Shown one piece after another: positions 1 through 12,408 of a stretch of DNA of 64,000 nucleotides; the first letter of the stretch is position 1; each line of letters opens with the position of its first letter. Location of the stretch: assembly GCF_002078875.1 (NCBI RefSeq), contig NC_034411.1:50217938-50281937 (forward strand), in the 5' to 3' direction. Source of the stretch: Numida meleagris. Lineage: Eukaryota > Chordata > Aves > Galliformes > Numididae. The notes under the pieces were generated by a model. That model searched no databases. It saw nothing but the letters and a program-made list of their open reading frames with translations, and was not told where the DNA came from. The translations under genes and the position numbers were made by a program.

Positions 1-2430
1 TTAAAAGTATAAATTAGGTCACTGACAGTGTTTTATACTGCCCACAGAAAGATGCTTAGCACCTTTTGTTTAATAAAAGTAATATATTTAGCCATAAAGC
101 AAATAACTTTTATTCAGTTCTGATAGGGAAAAAAAAACTATCAGAAAAATAGATTTAAGTGTTTTAACTTTATTGCTATCTCAGAGTTGGTTCACTTGAA
201 GAATGAACACTGATTTCATCACCGTTGGACACATAAGCTTGAATGAATCGTTAGAGTAAGAGCTAAGCCAAAACACTTAAATATCCATGTGAAGCTGTTT
301 AACAATGCTTATTAGAAAGACTTATTTTGTCTCTTTAACTAAGTAGCTCCAGTGAGGAAGAAATATATCATGGCTTGGCAAGTATGTCGTATAAGATTTT
401 AAGGAAATAAGTTACCCTTGCTGTGCTGAATGAGAAAATGATGCAGCCTGTCCCAAGAGATTGCCAATAAGCCATTAAGCTATGTTATTCCATCATTCAT
501 TCTATGTATGATAGTGACTTTTGCTCTCTCTTAATGCATTTTAAAGGCAGAAAAGGTAGCTCACAGCTATGTGCTCCTTAAAGACATTGACTTGCTTCCT
601 TTTTTGATACAATTCTGTTGTCAGATCTTGGGGCAGTCATTTAGAATGTGTGGTTTGATCTTCCATCTTTAACAGATCCTAAGCGCCAAGAGTGATGAAA
701 GACATTTACATTAAGTGATTAGAAATCAGGCAGGGGCACTTTTATACTTTTTATCAACTTATGAATATAAGATTATGTTTAAAACTGTTTGCATGTCATG
801 CCCAGCCACCTTGTCTTGTAAACCTTAGCTTGACCCTTAAACTAAACTAGCACTGGAGTTATACACTTACCAAAAACTAAAAAGTGAATATGCTCTTCTC
901 CTCCTGCTCCTCCTTTAGATGCTCTCTGTAGGGGTCAATCTTCATACCAAGAAAGCAGGAAGAAAAATAAGAAATACTTTTTTTGTCCAGTTGCTTATAA
1001 ATTGAAACTCTCTTAAGAAAGCTTTTCTGTCAAAGGGATAAGAAATTATAACCGATACATTGAAAATGCTACTAAACCTGTTCTGTGCATGAGAATGGCT
1101 TAGGTCAAACTCCAGTATTATCAGACCTTGCAGAGCAAGAAACAATACTGTGCATTTCACCAGCAGACTGGCAGTCTCCTCTTTCTTATGACAGAAATGT
1201 CTTTTTTCCAAATCAACAAGACTGGAATGCAACTAATGGGGGAAAATTTTTATTGCAGTTTGGCTTTTGTAGAAGTGTGAGCAGTTATTTGCACAGAGCA
1301 GCAGAAGAATTTAAAGGAGAGATGAGTAATAAGGCAGTATGCAGGATACAGCCTGTGTGGAGTTTTCTCTGTGTTTTATAATAGTAATTGAATATTAATA
1401 TCGGTTTTGTATTTCTCTGTAGTTGTGAAAAACTTGCAGTAGAAGACAGGACTGCATGACCTGTTACATGGATATCACTAAGGCATACCTTTATTAGCAT
1501 GTAGCCGTTGTAAGGGTTGCTTCTTAAGATATACTTTGATTGTTTCTAATCATGTTATCCAGATAATAAATAGCTGACTACTCCTACTTTTAAACTACTA
1601 GATCTAATAAAGGTTGAATGTTAAACATTGCCACTCTAATCTTAATGCAATTTTTCTATAACTTTGCAAATTTTCAGTTCAGAGTTTGTTAAAAGAAACT
1701 TTAAAACATTTCTTCTGAATCTGCTTCCGAAATACAGCAGTGTGAAAAAGAGGGGGCAGCAGATTAATTAGTGAGTAAGTGAACCAGTTAATTAATATTA
1801 CAATTAAATCTGCCTGAGGTATGCTTATAGCATTCTTGGCAGTTTTCAAGTAATAAAAAAGTGTTTGCTCTCTCCTTTCTTGTCAAAGTACCACTGAAAA
1901 TGTGGCTTGTCTGAAACAATGCTTATGTGAAGTTCGTCAGAATGAGGCAGACGAGTGAGTTACCTTAGTGTCAGAATTATTTTGTGTCCTGTGATAGGGC
2001 TATTCTTCTACTGTTCACAGAACTGAAGTAGAATAGAAAATTTGTAATTATATACAATAAGCTGCCAAGAGATCAACTTTGTTGCTTTTGGCAATCGCTA
2101 ATGATTTTTTATTTTGCAAGAGCAGCATAATATTTTATTTCTGCCCCCATTTTTCATAAAAAGTTAATTTGCATACATTTCTGCAAGAGTGAACCATGTT
2201 ACTATGGGAAAAAAGCTCTGAGAGTGTTCTGAAAGAGAGAGAATTTACCATACATGAAAAAAAAAGAAAAATGAAAGATGAAAATTAAGGTTAAGTACAG
2301 TCATACAACACATTTCAGACTCAAGGCTTTATACTGAAAAAAGAATTGTCTTTCTTCTGATAATAAGCAAGGGTCCTATTTTGAGTGCCTGGTCATCACA
2401 ACAGTGTCTGGTGGCTAAATGAAAACAATG
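1..2430. other. Gene-less AT-rich sequence
   Basis: Unique, AT-rich, stop-dense sequence in all six frames. Two ORFs of under 100 codons near 0.94-1.38 kb overlap on opposite strands and show no domain, signal peptide or family resemblance. I see no repeat tail, RNA gene or CpG cluster. The block is consistent with intergenic or intronic DNA. Confidence 0.6.
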
Positions 2431-2830
2431 AGCTCAACTCACTACTGAGCTGAGAACGTGATTCCCTTTGGCTGGTGATGTCCCCAGTGCTGTCCCCAGG
2501 CTCCCTGTCCAGCACAGCCTGGCCTGTGGATTTACTGAGATCAGACAAGCAATGCAGCAGCAAATACTTGAAAGAAATAGCTTGGAAAATAGCTTTGGAA
2601 GATCTCCTCCTTCCAAAACTAGATATGGGCTGGAGTCAGCTGCCCTCCTTGTCCTGGAGCGTGGCACCTCAGTCAGACCCCTTTGCTACCATACGAGCCC
2701 TGTGAGGCAGGAGCAAGCCCTCCTCATGCCATACTGACAGCATTATGACAGGCAGCAGAGAGCCACCACCACACCCCTCATCTCCTGCCAGGTTTAGAAC
2801 CATGATTTTGTTTCTGGGCATTCAGAAGAA
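2431..2830. other. GC-richer patch without a recognised gene
   Basis: Base composition rises clearly above the surroundings, so stop codons thin out and overlapping ORFs of 76-89 codons appear on both strands. None resembles a known protein and no frame is clearly favoured. It could be an old degraded repeat or a non-coding exon. Nothing in the sequence decides between these. Confidence 0.35.
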
Positions 2831-5469
2831 CAGAGCCTGGGCTCAGTTTGCTTTTAATCTAAAGGTGTATGCAGCGAGTTGCAGTAAAAGTCACTGAAGA
2901 AAGGGAGGGAGAGAAAGCAAAGGATCTAGCAGCCTGGGGAAAGTTACAGCATTTCACATATGGATTTTAAAAAGCAGATGAAGATACCCCCTGTCTGCTC
3001 ATTTGAGAAATGGGGCAAAAAGGGTGTATGTCCTGGCAGCTATAACACTGCCATACCATGACTGCACCTACATCCATCTGGCATTGCTCGTCATTAGGAG
3101 TGTGGAGGCTGTGAAATCTGCTTCACCCTTGGACCTGTACCAGTGGTAGGCAGTAGCCTGGCCAGGGATTTATGGCTGAATAGCCTGAGCCCCTGGTCTC
3201 CAAGCAGGAAAAAGATTCTGCTCATAAAATGTATTTCCAAATTTACCACTCTTTCTTATATTCCTTATAAAGCTTTGTAAAAAGATAAGAAAATGTATTA
3301 TTGCAGGTATTAAACTACTGCAATACTATAATTGTGATTATTTGCGATGCTGTTGTCAGAGCTGATAGTTGTACACCAGATGAACTAATAAAATATACAT
3401 AGGAACAATTGGGTAGAGCAAGCCTGCACTTTGCTTGTTGCACTAATCTCCCTTCCACTACATCTAGCCGGCTGCCGCCATTGTTGCCAGAATCATGCAT
3501 AGGTCTCAGGAGAACACGAGGCACATGCACAGGAAGAAATTATAAAGACCAAAACACAAATATTTAAAGAGAACTGCAAAAGCTATTAAAAAGGAAGAAG
3601 CATTTTTTTATATATTTTGTGCTTTCATCATTTAGAACAAAATTTTAATTGCTTTCTCACAGTTTAAATGAGACTGGAAGACCCATTAAACCCATTGTTT
3701 AATCCTGTGAAGGAGATCACTCGTCTCTTGAGTGGCAAGCCAAGCAGTGAAATATGATGTCCGTAATTCAGCAAACCTTTCCTCCCCTAACTCCCCTTTT
3801 ACTGGGACCCCAGGGTGTGAAAGAGCCTGCCAGCAGGAGGAGCAGTCCTGCAGAAAGTGCTCCTTCCCTCAGCTCTCCCCAGTTCCCCAGCTGGGCAGTG
3901 GCACGGAGGAGCAGGCAGCACAGCCCCCCAGGCCCTGTGGCACAGCCAGCCCACTGCAGCCATGGGGATGGTGCCGGAGGTTCCAGTTCCATTGCCCGTT
4001 CTGCCACCCTCTTTTAAAATCTGAAATCACTCTTGTCTATACTCATAAATCTGATTTTCAGATATTTTTTTTCTAGTTCGAGGCAAACAAAATGGATTTA
4101 TCCCTTTCCTTAGCTATCAGACTAAGCAGAAACTGTTCTTTTGAAAACTGAATTATTACTGCTTCTGTTCTGTTCATTATATTTCATGTATTCCCACTAC
4201 TTGGCTATTGTTGTTCATATTTTAACACTGTCTTAAAAGGATATGTGCCATTTGTGGCAAATAAAAGGTGTAAATGACTGAATTGAGGCTGTCACTGATT
4301 TCACTGAAAGCAGAATCAAATGCTGAATCAAACTGAACACCTTGGAACTTAATCCTCCAGCCTATTCAGATTAAGTCTCCATTGAAAACACTGGGGGACT
4401 TGGTATAAGCCTATCATTATCAGAAATCCAGACTTCCATTGGAAAAAAACATTGCAAGACTTCTACTGAAAATTAAATCTGTTCTTCACCTGGGATGAGG
4501 AGTTCATACTAACTGTATAAACCAAACCTTTTAAGAACGCTATGTTTTAAATATGTATTTGGAAGGATGTGGACAGGGAAAACAGGTTTGATGACATATC
4601 TGAAGATCAGATGAGTTGTTCTGCTGATTTTTGTGCTATATCAACAAAATAGTACAATTAAATTTTGTGCAAAATATAATTCACAACTAAGCATTCATTT
4701 TGTGAGTCAGTGTAGCCATGCTTGATTTTCATATCCAGCAGTCCATGAGACAAGACATTAATGATTAACTTAATGTGTCTGGTAAACTATAAACTGGATC
4801 TTTTCTTTATCTGTGTTCCATAGGAGGGTTTTTGTATATTTGGGGTACTTTTTGTTATTTATTCATTTATGTCTTTGGAAGAGTAATTACATTAAAAATA
4901 TATGAGATGGCTATTAATCTTATTTGATTTAGGTAAGGAGAAAACAGCTATTCTGTTGAATGTAGGTTTTACTTAAGCAGCATCTTGCAAAAAAAATATC
5001 ATTTTTTATTAAAACAAGTACTACAAAGCAATCCAAATATCATTCCTACATTGCAAACCACACACTATTGCAACTACCGACACAGATACAAACACACCTT
5101 TAGTATATGCACACTAATGAGAAGCATTTTTGCAATAAATTCACTTTGCATATGACATTTAAAGCAGTTGATTAAGGGAAAGAGATAATTAAAAGTTGAT
5201 AAAAGTGTTGGATTTCCATTTGTGCACTTTCTGTGTTTTGTAATTGCATTAGTGTCATAGAAATATATTCCACCATTCCAGAAAATATTAGGATTGGCTC
5301 ACTGGATTACTTGCAATGAAAATATTTTAAACTATCTCTTGTAGCATGCTTCTTAATATGAAAGTGGTATTTCCAGTGGTAGTTTTGTTTGTCAGTGTAG
5401 TGCAATTAGCAGCATAGAGTTTGAACATGACTAAAGGGTATCTATGAAAAAGACATGGTCAGGTGTGTC
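2831..5469. other. Gene-less sequence with a small GC-rich island
   Basis: Mostly AT-rich unique DNA. The exception is about 3,780-4,010, a GC-rich island holding stop-poor frames on both strands (87-114 codons plus, 79 codons minus). An ATG in good initiation context lies near 3,961, but the frames are dominated by Pro, Ser, Gly and Leu, as expected of GC-rich non-coding DNA. No gene is supported. Confidence 0.45.
4289..4405. repeat. Possible relic of an ancient dispersed amniote repeat
   Basis: Two short stretches, near 4,297-4,315 (a 'tgatttcactgaaagcag'-like core) and 4,378-4,397 ('ccattgaaaacactggggg'), resemble the CATTGAxxTCAxTGGG motif. I know that motif as part of an old interspersed repeat common in bird, turtle and crocodile DNA. 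Divergence is high and I cannot name the family. Chance similarity is possible. Confidence 0.2.
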
Positions 5470-6280
5470 CTGGTGCAGTGAATGCTAATATGCCTTCAGT
5501 GGAAGCACATTATGCTTTTATTTCTGACTGTACACTGAATTATTTACACCTTCAAGGCAGCTGATTGAACTGCAGCATCAGTCAATTAGCAAATCAAAAA
5601 TTTATATGATTCCAATTTAGCATGGAGTCCTTCTCTCTTTTTTTTTTCTTTTTAGATTTTCACCCTGACAGTGACAAATTACTCCTGTGCTGGCTGAGAT
5701 TGGAAATTAAAAGCATTTAGAGTTGCTCATGCATTTATGCTAATGAGAACTTCTGATATGATTTGCATGCAAAAGAGGACAATCTGAAAGCTCATCAGTT
5801 TTTCATGCTTCTGCATTTTGATGTAGTAGGATTTCTTCTGTTTTCTGCAGAGCAGAAAATTTTTTCTTGAGGAAACAATACTCTATGTGAACAAAAAGAG
5901 TTTTTCTTTCAAGTGAGAAAGTTCCCTTTTTTTTCTTTTCCCCTCCAGATTCTTGTCAAATCGTTTGCTTTGCTGTTTCAGAACTGCAGCCCACATTCAT
6001 TAGCATTTTAGATGTTTATCAAAGGAACGATCCAGTATCTGCCATGCAAGATTATAGCTCAAGCTTCATTTTAAATTCAGCAAAAAAAAAAGACCCGAGG
6101 ACAGATGAGAAGAGGGATGTGCACTCTGACAATCTCCTTCACAGATACAGCCGAATTAATCCTATTTAGAGCAAAATTTGATTAATCACCAGAGGTGGCA
6201 GCTTTAAGTTTAGTGAAATAGTTAACTCTGACAAATTTTGGGGACCTCTTTGGCACAGCCTTTCTGGAATGCAAATAAAG
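5470..6280. promoter_or_regulatory. Candidate conserved non-coding (enhancer-like) block
   Basis: A repeat-free stretch dense in homeodomain and POU-type motifs. The octamer ATTTGCAT at 5,761-5,768 overlaps its own reverse complement, giving the palindrome TTTGCATGCAAA at 5,762-5,773. An imperfect inverted repeat with CTCAT/ATGAG ends occupies 5,726-5,747, just upstream. Several TAAT or ATTAG cores occur nearby, for example near 5,585, 5,740 and 6,000. The block has no long open frame. Such motif density is typical of deeply conserved enhancers in vertebrate gene deserts, but conservation itself cannot be seen here, so the regulatory reading is inference. Confidence 0.3.
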
Positions 6281-9200
6281 AAGCCAGGCATTAAAAATGA
6301 GACAGCAGATAACTTTAAAATGAATTTATTTATTTTTTTAAACTAAGCTCCTGCTTAGTGAGGAGATTGCTGCTACTTTTAGGTGTTTAATTTTGTTCAC
6401 CAATTTACAATAACAAAAGACAAGGTGGCAAAGAAGGGTCTGGATGTAACTGCATTTAATTTGCTTTTGTAGTACATGATTTTGTATAGCGCAGGTAGCA
6501 TATTTAGATAATTTGCTAAATGAAGAAAAGAGCTCTTTCCTCTTTGACTGCTTTGCTTGATAAGTTTGATGGTGTTACAGCTGTGTATGTTTGAGTTTTT
6601 TGTGAATATACATTTTTTGTTTTGAAAATGATCTTTATGACACTAGTGATTTGAAAGACCCTAAGGATTGTTCTGCATTTATGGAAAGTTCTGGTGCTAT
6701 AATACTTGCTGAACATTAGCATAATCCAGTAATTCTTTCAGCCCCCAAAAGCTACTGTTTAGAATTTGAATTTTAACTATTCCTCCTATGTTATCATTCA
6801 GCTGATCAGTGGAACAGTGCAGTTTCAATGCACTGTTTGTTTAATAAAACAAAGAAAAATGTGACCTTTTTTTACATCTGAGTTACAGTTAAAAATTAAA
6901 TTCAGCTTGTAACATATTCAGACCATCCTCAAGAATACACTTTACATCTTGAATCATTTTTTTCCCCCAGGTACATGCAGCAGCAGTGAAAATTTCACAG
7001 ATTTCAACAGTATAATGGTGAATTTCACCTATTCACTTCACTGGCAATGTAGTGAGATACTTCACAACCAGCACCTTTTGTGCTCAAATACCGCTAACAA
7101 CAGGTGTGTTTATATTATGTTTTGGTAGCATCTGCTGTCTGAAGACATTATTCTTTCTTTATGTACATGATAATAAAATATCCATTTTTTTCTATAGCTA
7201 CAGCAGCTCCCCTTTCTCACTGTGTTTTCTCTTTTTTTCCTTTTGCTGTGTTGACTATTGTTCATGCAGTAGATGTCTGACTTCATCCCTAAATGAGACA
7301 GAGAAGGGTGTTGTAGGAGAATCAGAAAAAGGAAACAGAAAGAAGAGTCAAAAAAAGGAGCCAATGAGAGAAAGACCCATACAAGATCATAACTCAGGTT
7401 GGCTGTCCTCTTTGGCACATTAGAAGTTATGGTTCAGTGGGAAAAAAAGGAGCTACCTAAAATCTCTCTGGTCTTTGACGATGAGTTTGCCTGAAATTGT
7501 TAAATCAGATAAATGGCTTCTTGTCTTCGCTTTAGAACAGCATATTGGTATCACCATTCAGTCCCACTTCTTTCAGTAGCCAGCTGGATGACTCTCTCAT
7601 TTCATGCCTCTGAGGGTGTCTGGTCAAAATCTCTCACCGGAATTTCTTCCCCCATGTCAGGCATTTTGCAGCTGCAGCTAAGGATATTAACTCCCTGAGG
7701 TTTTGAACTTTTCAAACAGTAGACCTGCCTTACCATGGACTGAAGTGTGGCTTTCTCCTCCTTCATCCATTTATAAGCTAAGCAAGTGACAAGCCCTTGG
7801 CAGTCATGATTACGTCTCAACAATGACTGCCTTTCACTTTCCTTCCACATCTATAGGAAGCCTTTGGGGTATGTGGATGTTTCTCTCCTACATTAAGTGC
7901 ACTCAAATGGCACAGAGGCAATATCAGCAGGGAAGTAAAAATATCTCCGCTTGCCAGTATCTTGAGAGGGAACCTTGAAAACTCCATGAATATAATGTAA
8001 ATCTTCAGTGCGGTTCTTCCTTTGTGCAAGCTCACCATAGTCTTCATTTAGCACAGGTGAAAAGAAAGAGCCAGGAGAATTAATTATTTTTTTCTTCCCT
8101 TCTCTCACAAGTAAACATCATTTGCCAGGTTGATGTTATTTCTTTCTGAATGTCTCTTGCATTCCACACTTTATTGTGCATCTCTCTGCTATCCTTCCTG
8201 AAAAGCTCTGTTTTGATAACCTAAGAAAATAATAAATTAAGCACATGATTTTCCTGACTTGACAACTCATGCATAGAGAATTGTCTCCAGAGTCTTATCT
8301 AATTTCTGCTGAAATTCCCTTTTTCTGCACATAGAATCAGATCTCCCGAATCAAAAAGATAACTTTAATGTTCCTAAGAAGAATTTATACGCCCAGCATT
8401 TTCTTTTGTCCTTGCAAAGTCAGACTTCCTTCTTATTCTGAATGCATTTCTCTTCAGTAGGAGGACTTGCAAAGAAAATCTTCCATTTGAAGAAATCTCA
8501 AGATATAGTTGCTCTGATATTGAGTCAGATGTTCTTGCTTTGTCATTCTCCACGATCATGTTGAGGAGGATATTTTCCCTTGAGATTTCTTGTCTAAATT
8601 GCTCCTTTTTGATTCTGATTGAATATCTGAAATCTGTGACACCAAACATTACAATAAACAAAAGTAATCACACTGGGATAATGCAGACACTACTTTAGTC
8701 TCACAACACAGTGCAATTATTTTCTTGCAAATGGTAAGAAGCATTCAGATTTTCTCACCCACAGTTCATACAACTTGAACTTTGTCTCTTTCAGTTTATT
8801 GGCAAAAGATCATTTTCACAGGCTCCTTATGGCCTATTTTTGGGAGCTAGTCAATAGTTCTTCATTCTTCAACAGATATCTTGTAAAACACAATTTTGTT
8901 CTTCAGGGAAAACAGGGAATCAAAAAGTATAGTAAGAGAATTCGGAAGCCTCTGATTTGGAGGTTCCATTTATTTTGCATTATTTTGGAACTAAACTTCT
9001 GTTTTTCTCCTGATCCCATCTTTGACAGTACAGGCTCTAACTTGCCAGGCAGATGAGTTCATCTGGGATATCTGTTGAAACCTGAAGTTGATTCTCTTCA
9101 GGATTTGTACATTCACGTATTCTGGTAGACAGCCTGTATTGAAGCTAGTTCAACAATCTAACATATCTGTTCCCGAATGCAGCAAATGAACAAAACGAAC

Positions 9201-9690
9201 AATAATTACCTTTGTGAACAGAGGGAATCTCAACAGTCAGAATGGCTGTCCAGTGCTCTGATTGCACCCATCTTCCTGTGTTCAGAAGGGAAGTGAGAAT
9301 ATTTCACTACAAATTTACCTATTTGCAATATAATACCAGAAAAATTGCTTTGCGATTCCTCTTCTTCTGATGGGAGGTTTCTTAATGATTACAATTTCCC
9401 TTTTATAGACCACTCCAGGTCAGTTATTGCAGAATTTCTTGTGTACCAGAAACTTTTTTGTATTTAGTCTGCTTCTGTGGTCGCCTTAACTGGCAAATTG
9501 TTTGCTTTCTTCCACAATGTTGCAAGTTCTTATTGTTTTCATAACAGGCACTAAAGGAGAGTATGACAAAAGGAATTACTGGGAATAATTTTCCATTCTT
9601 CAGTTTACATCTTAATGCCAATGTAGACAAAGTCATGAATAGTTATAGGAAGTACTTCAGAAGTGTTGCATTATATTGCCATGTTCTCTG
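6281..9690. other. Gene-less sequence with weak protein-like minus-strand fragments
   Basis: AT-rich sequence with pyrimidine-rich tracts near 7,190-7,245. On the minus strand, open stretches at 8,661-8,374 (95 codons) and 8,108-7,893 (71 codons) have a balanced amino-acid composition. The first is rich in charged residues. They lie in different frames with stops between them and match no family I recognise. They could be traces of a long-dead retrocopy, but chance is the simpler explanation. Confidence 0.35.
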
Positions 9691-9694
9691 TGTG

Positions 9695-9750
9695 AAACTC
9701 CCGTTGAAGTCAATAAGAGTTGTGTATGCTATTCAGTGGCATAATCAGGC
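9695..9750. repeat. Probable relic of an ancient dispersed amniote repeat
   Basis: The core 'actcccgttgaagtcaata' at 9,697-9,715 is followed about 20 bases later by a degraded 'attcagtgg'. This two-part layout matches the CTCCCATTGAAGTCAATGGGAGTTTTGCCATTGACTTCAGTGGG-like signature of an old interspersed repeat in reptile and bird genomes, a comparison made from memory. No ends or target duplication remain. The family name is not assigned. Confidence 0.4.
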
Positions 9751-12364
9751 AATAAATTATGAAAGCTCTGCAAACACCAAACATAACAAGCCAGAAACAA
9801 GCAGCATTAAGAAGTGACAAAAATACCCACTGTTATGCTGGTAAAAGATTTAAAGCTAATAGTTTTGAAAGTGATTAAATTCATATGTCTGGTAGGATTT
9901 GGCAACCTAAGCGAATGGATTAGAGGGAGAAATTCACCTTAATATCCCCCCATATACTGCTGAGTTTCCAGCTTCTTCCTCTAACAATAAAACTCAAATG
10001 CAGATGAGATGGGATACCAGGTTGAGAGACTTGTATGCTCTGATGTTGCAGCCTCTTCTGTTACAGGTCTCCTCATAGGTGGCTTTACTGGGGCTCATAT
10101 TTCATTTTCAGATGTGTCTAAAAGTGATTTAACATAACATTTTAAGTCAGTAGTAAAATTAGATGTCTGAAATTTCCTACTAGAAACTTTGCTTCAGGAA
10201 AACCTGGCTACAAAAAATGCCTTTGCAAATATACTATTTTTCACAGTATATTTAAAATAAAATATTGAAATCGAATTTTCCAAAATGACCACTTTAAATT
10301 TGCAGTTCAAAATGCAATTTACTAAAAAATTCAAAGATCTTGACACTTCCAACAGGGGCTGAGAAATGTGAGCCTCATGTTGACTAAATGTGACATTCTG
10401 AAATTGCTCTTTCAGAACTTAAAAGCCAATTAAGAATAAAGAAAGAATCCCAGAAGTCTGATATTGCTGTAGGCCCTAGAGCTGAGTCTAACTTACAAGT
10501 AACAAAATCTTTTCAGAATGTGGCCCTGCATCTCCTCTGAGCATTTGTAATCACAAGATGAATGTGTACTCAGTTGCTGTAGCTGTTATCAGAAGCCAGC
10601 AGTTTATCACAAAGTAGTGGGAAAAGTGGCTGTGACTGCAATGGTTCTTCCACCTTCCCAGTCAGGGGATGCACTCCTGTTAGTGCTTGAACAGAAAAGG
10701 TTTCTGACTCTTCTATCAAAGCATTCTTTGCTGCTTGCAGAGTAATTCTGAATCCTCGGCTATGAGGAGGGATGTGGTGTTCCAGGCTGCTCTGCTTTCA
10801 AAGAAGTGGCAAACTGACCAAAAATCAATTGGGCTGATTTAGTTTCTTCTGACACTTACTTTTTCCTTTTTTTTCTTTTAACCTTGAATTACCTGAGGCT
10901 ACACTCCCAAGTTGTTTTATTAGAACAAAGACTCATGCCCACTTTCTGCCTTACTGCAAAAAAAAAGAAATATCATTGCAGAACAGGTTTCTGTTTCCCA
11001 AGATCCTCCAATCCTTCTCCAGTGGCAGCAGTTGAACATCTCAAGTGTGCTGCGTTTCTCTGACAGACTTAAAGATGGCAGACCAGTGGTTTCACCACAA
11101 GTTCCTGCTATAGCTCAGACAGTGAATAAGTTTTTTTGTAGGTTTGGGTAGCACATGGGCAGGAAGAGCACTCAGCAGAAACAAGGAAGGAAATGAGACG
11201 TTACTGAAGGCTGATGAATTCATTGTCCTCCCTTCTGCCAGGCCTTACTGCTTCCCTTCCTTCGGAGAATCACATGCAAGAAGATCAGGAGAAGGTTACT
11301 TTGTTAAGTGGAGAGCAGGGGAAAGGCTAATGGGAGCTCAAAGGAGAGTCACCACCATCCAGAGGTTAAGAGATGATCCCTTTCTGGGCAGGTCTTTCTA
11401 CACAACTGAAATTCCCCTCTCTCCCTCACCCCCAGGCCTCATTGCAAGACTGTGCCAGAGCCCTCTGCTTGCAGGAGCTGTGTCACTACTGTGATATTTT
11501 TGTTTCACCTTAAAAATGTGATTTTGTAAGCAGATGATAGGAATTTTTCATTTCTGGCAAAATTAACGGCTCTTATGGAAGGAAAGCACCGTAACAAATA
11601 CTGCTTTCTGATCTTTTATCTTTTGCATGCAGAAAGAAACACAGAAGTGTGTGTGTTCTTCATTGATATTCATTTGGTCCTACATGAGTTAATTTTTTTC
11701 AAAAAAAATAAAAGGAAGGTAGAGGGAGAGGAGAGATATATTGTATAATTCCCACAAAATATTTCATAGTTTGCTATTTCTTTTCCACAGTCCAGTGGTG
11801 TGGACAGCAAGGAAATGTCTATTACTGTGTTAGCAATTACGGAAGCAGTCTTCTTCAGTCTACAGTTTCAAAAAGACTGTACATTTTTCATGTCTGAAGA
11901 AAATTATTGTGGATATTTAGTCAGCAACAGACTAAGACTTCTAAGCAGGTTATACATTTACTTGAATTACTTTTATGTGTGCCAAGATAAATAGGGCTTA
12001 CCTTTATATTTCTGTTTACCATTTACTGGTTTATACTGTCACAGGAGTTGTTTTATGTGGACAGGAACATGGAGTATTTTTTCCTCTTCCACGGCGTGTC
12101 TGTGCATAGCTGGCCACAGCTCTAATGCTTATACTTCACAAACACTCCTGAACAGACTGAAAGGCCTGAATTGTAACTAGAACTGGATATGCATGTGACT
12201 TTTTATAATCCTATTTCCAGGACAGTTGGATTCAGCCTTTGGGAATAGATGCTCTGTGTCCAAGTTGGCTGGAAAACAAGAATTGTATTTCATGAAAAAC
12301 TCCAAGCTTTCGATGCCTGTTTTGTTTCATTTTTAGATAAGAATGAGATGTTTAGAAATTTCTT
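9751..12364. other. Gene-less sequence
   Basis: Unique AT-rich sequence with short A and T runs near 10,868, 10,960 and 11,697. The only longer open frame, 11,144-11,494 plus (116 codons), begins at a non-ATG codon, has no recognisable domain and lies in a modestly GC-richer patch. No transposon, RNA gene or regulatory site is evident. Confidence 0.5.
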
Positions 12365-12367
12365 AAA

Positions 12368-12406
<39 letters not shown>
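12365..12406. repeat. (A)n(TA)n microsatellite
   Basis: A run of twelve A (12,365-12,376) passes directly into about 15 TA units ending at 12,406. The array is almost uninterrupted, so it is probably length-variable between individuals. No element precedes the A run that would mark it as a retroposon tail. Confidence 0.95.

Positions 12407-12408
<2 letters not shown>

Noticed and set aside
7052..7423. 123-codon plus-strand frame rich in Phe, Ser and Cys
   Set aside because: It derives from pyrimidine-rich sequence, starts mid-tract and overlaps a 102-codon minus-strand frame. It has no protein similarity.
8374..8661. 95-codon minus-strand frame with a plausible amino-acid mix
   Set aside because: I could not extend it or link it in frame to nearby fragments, and no family was recognised. 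It is noted only within the block description.
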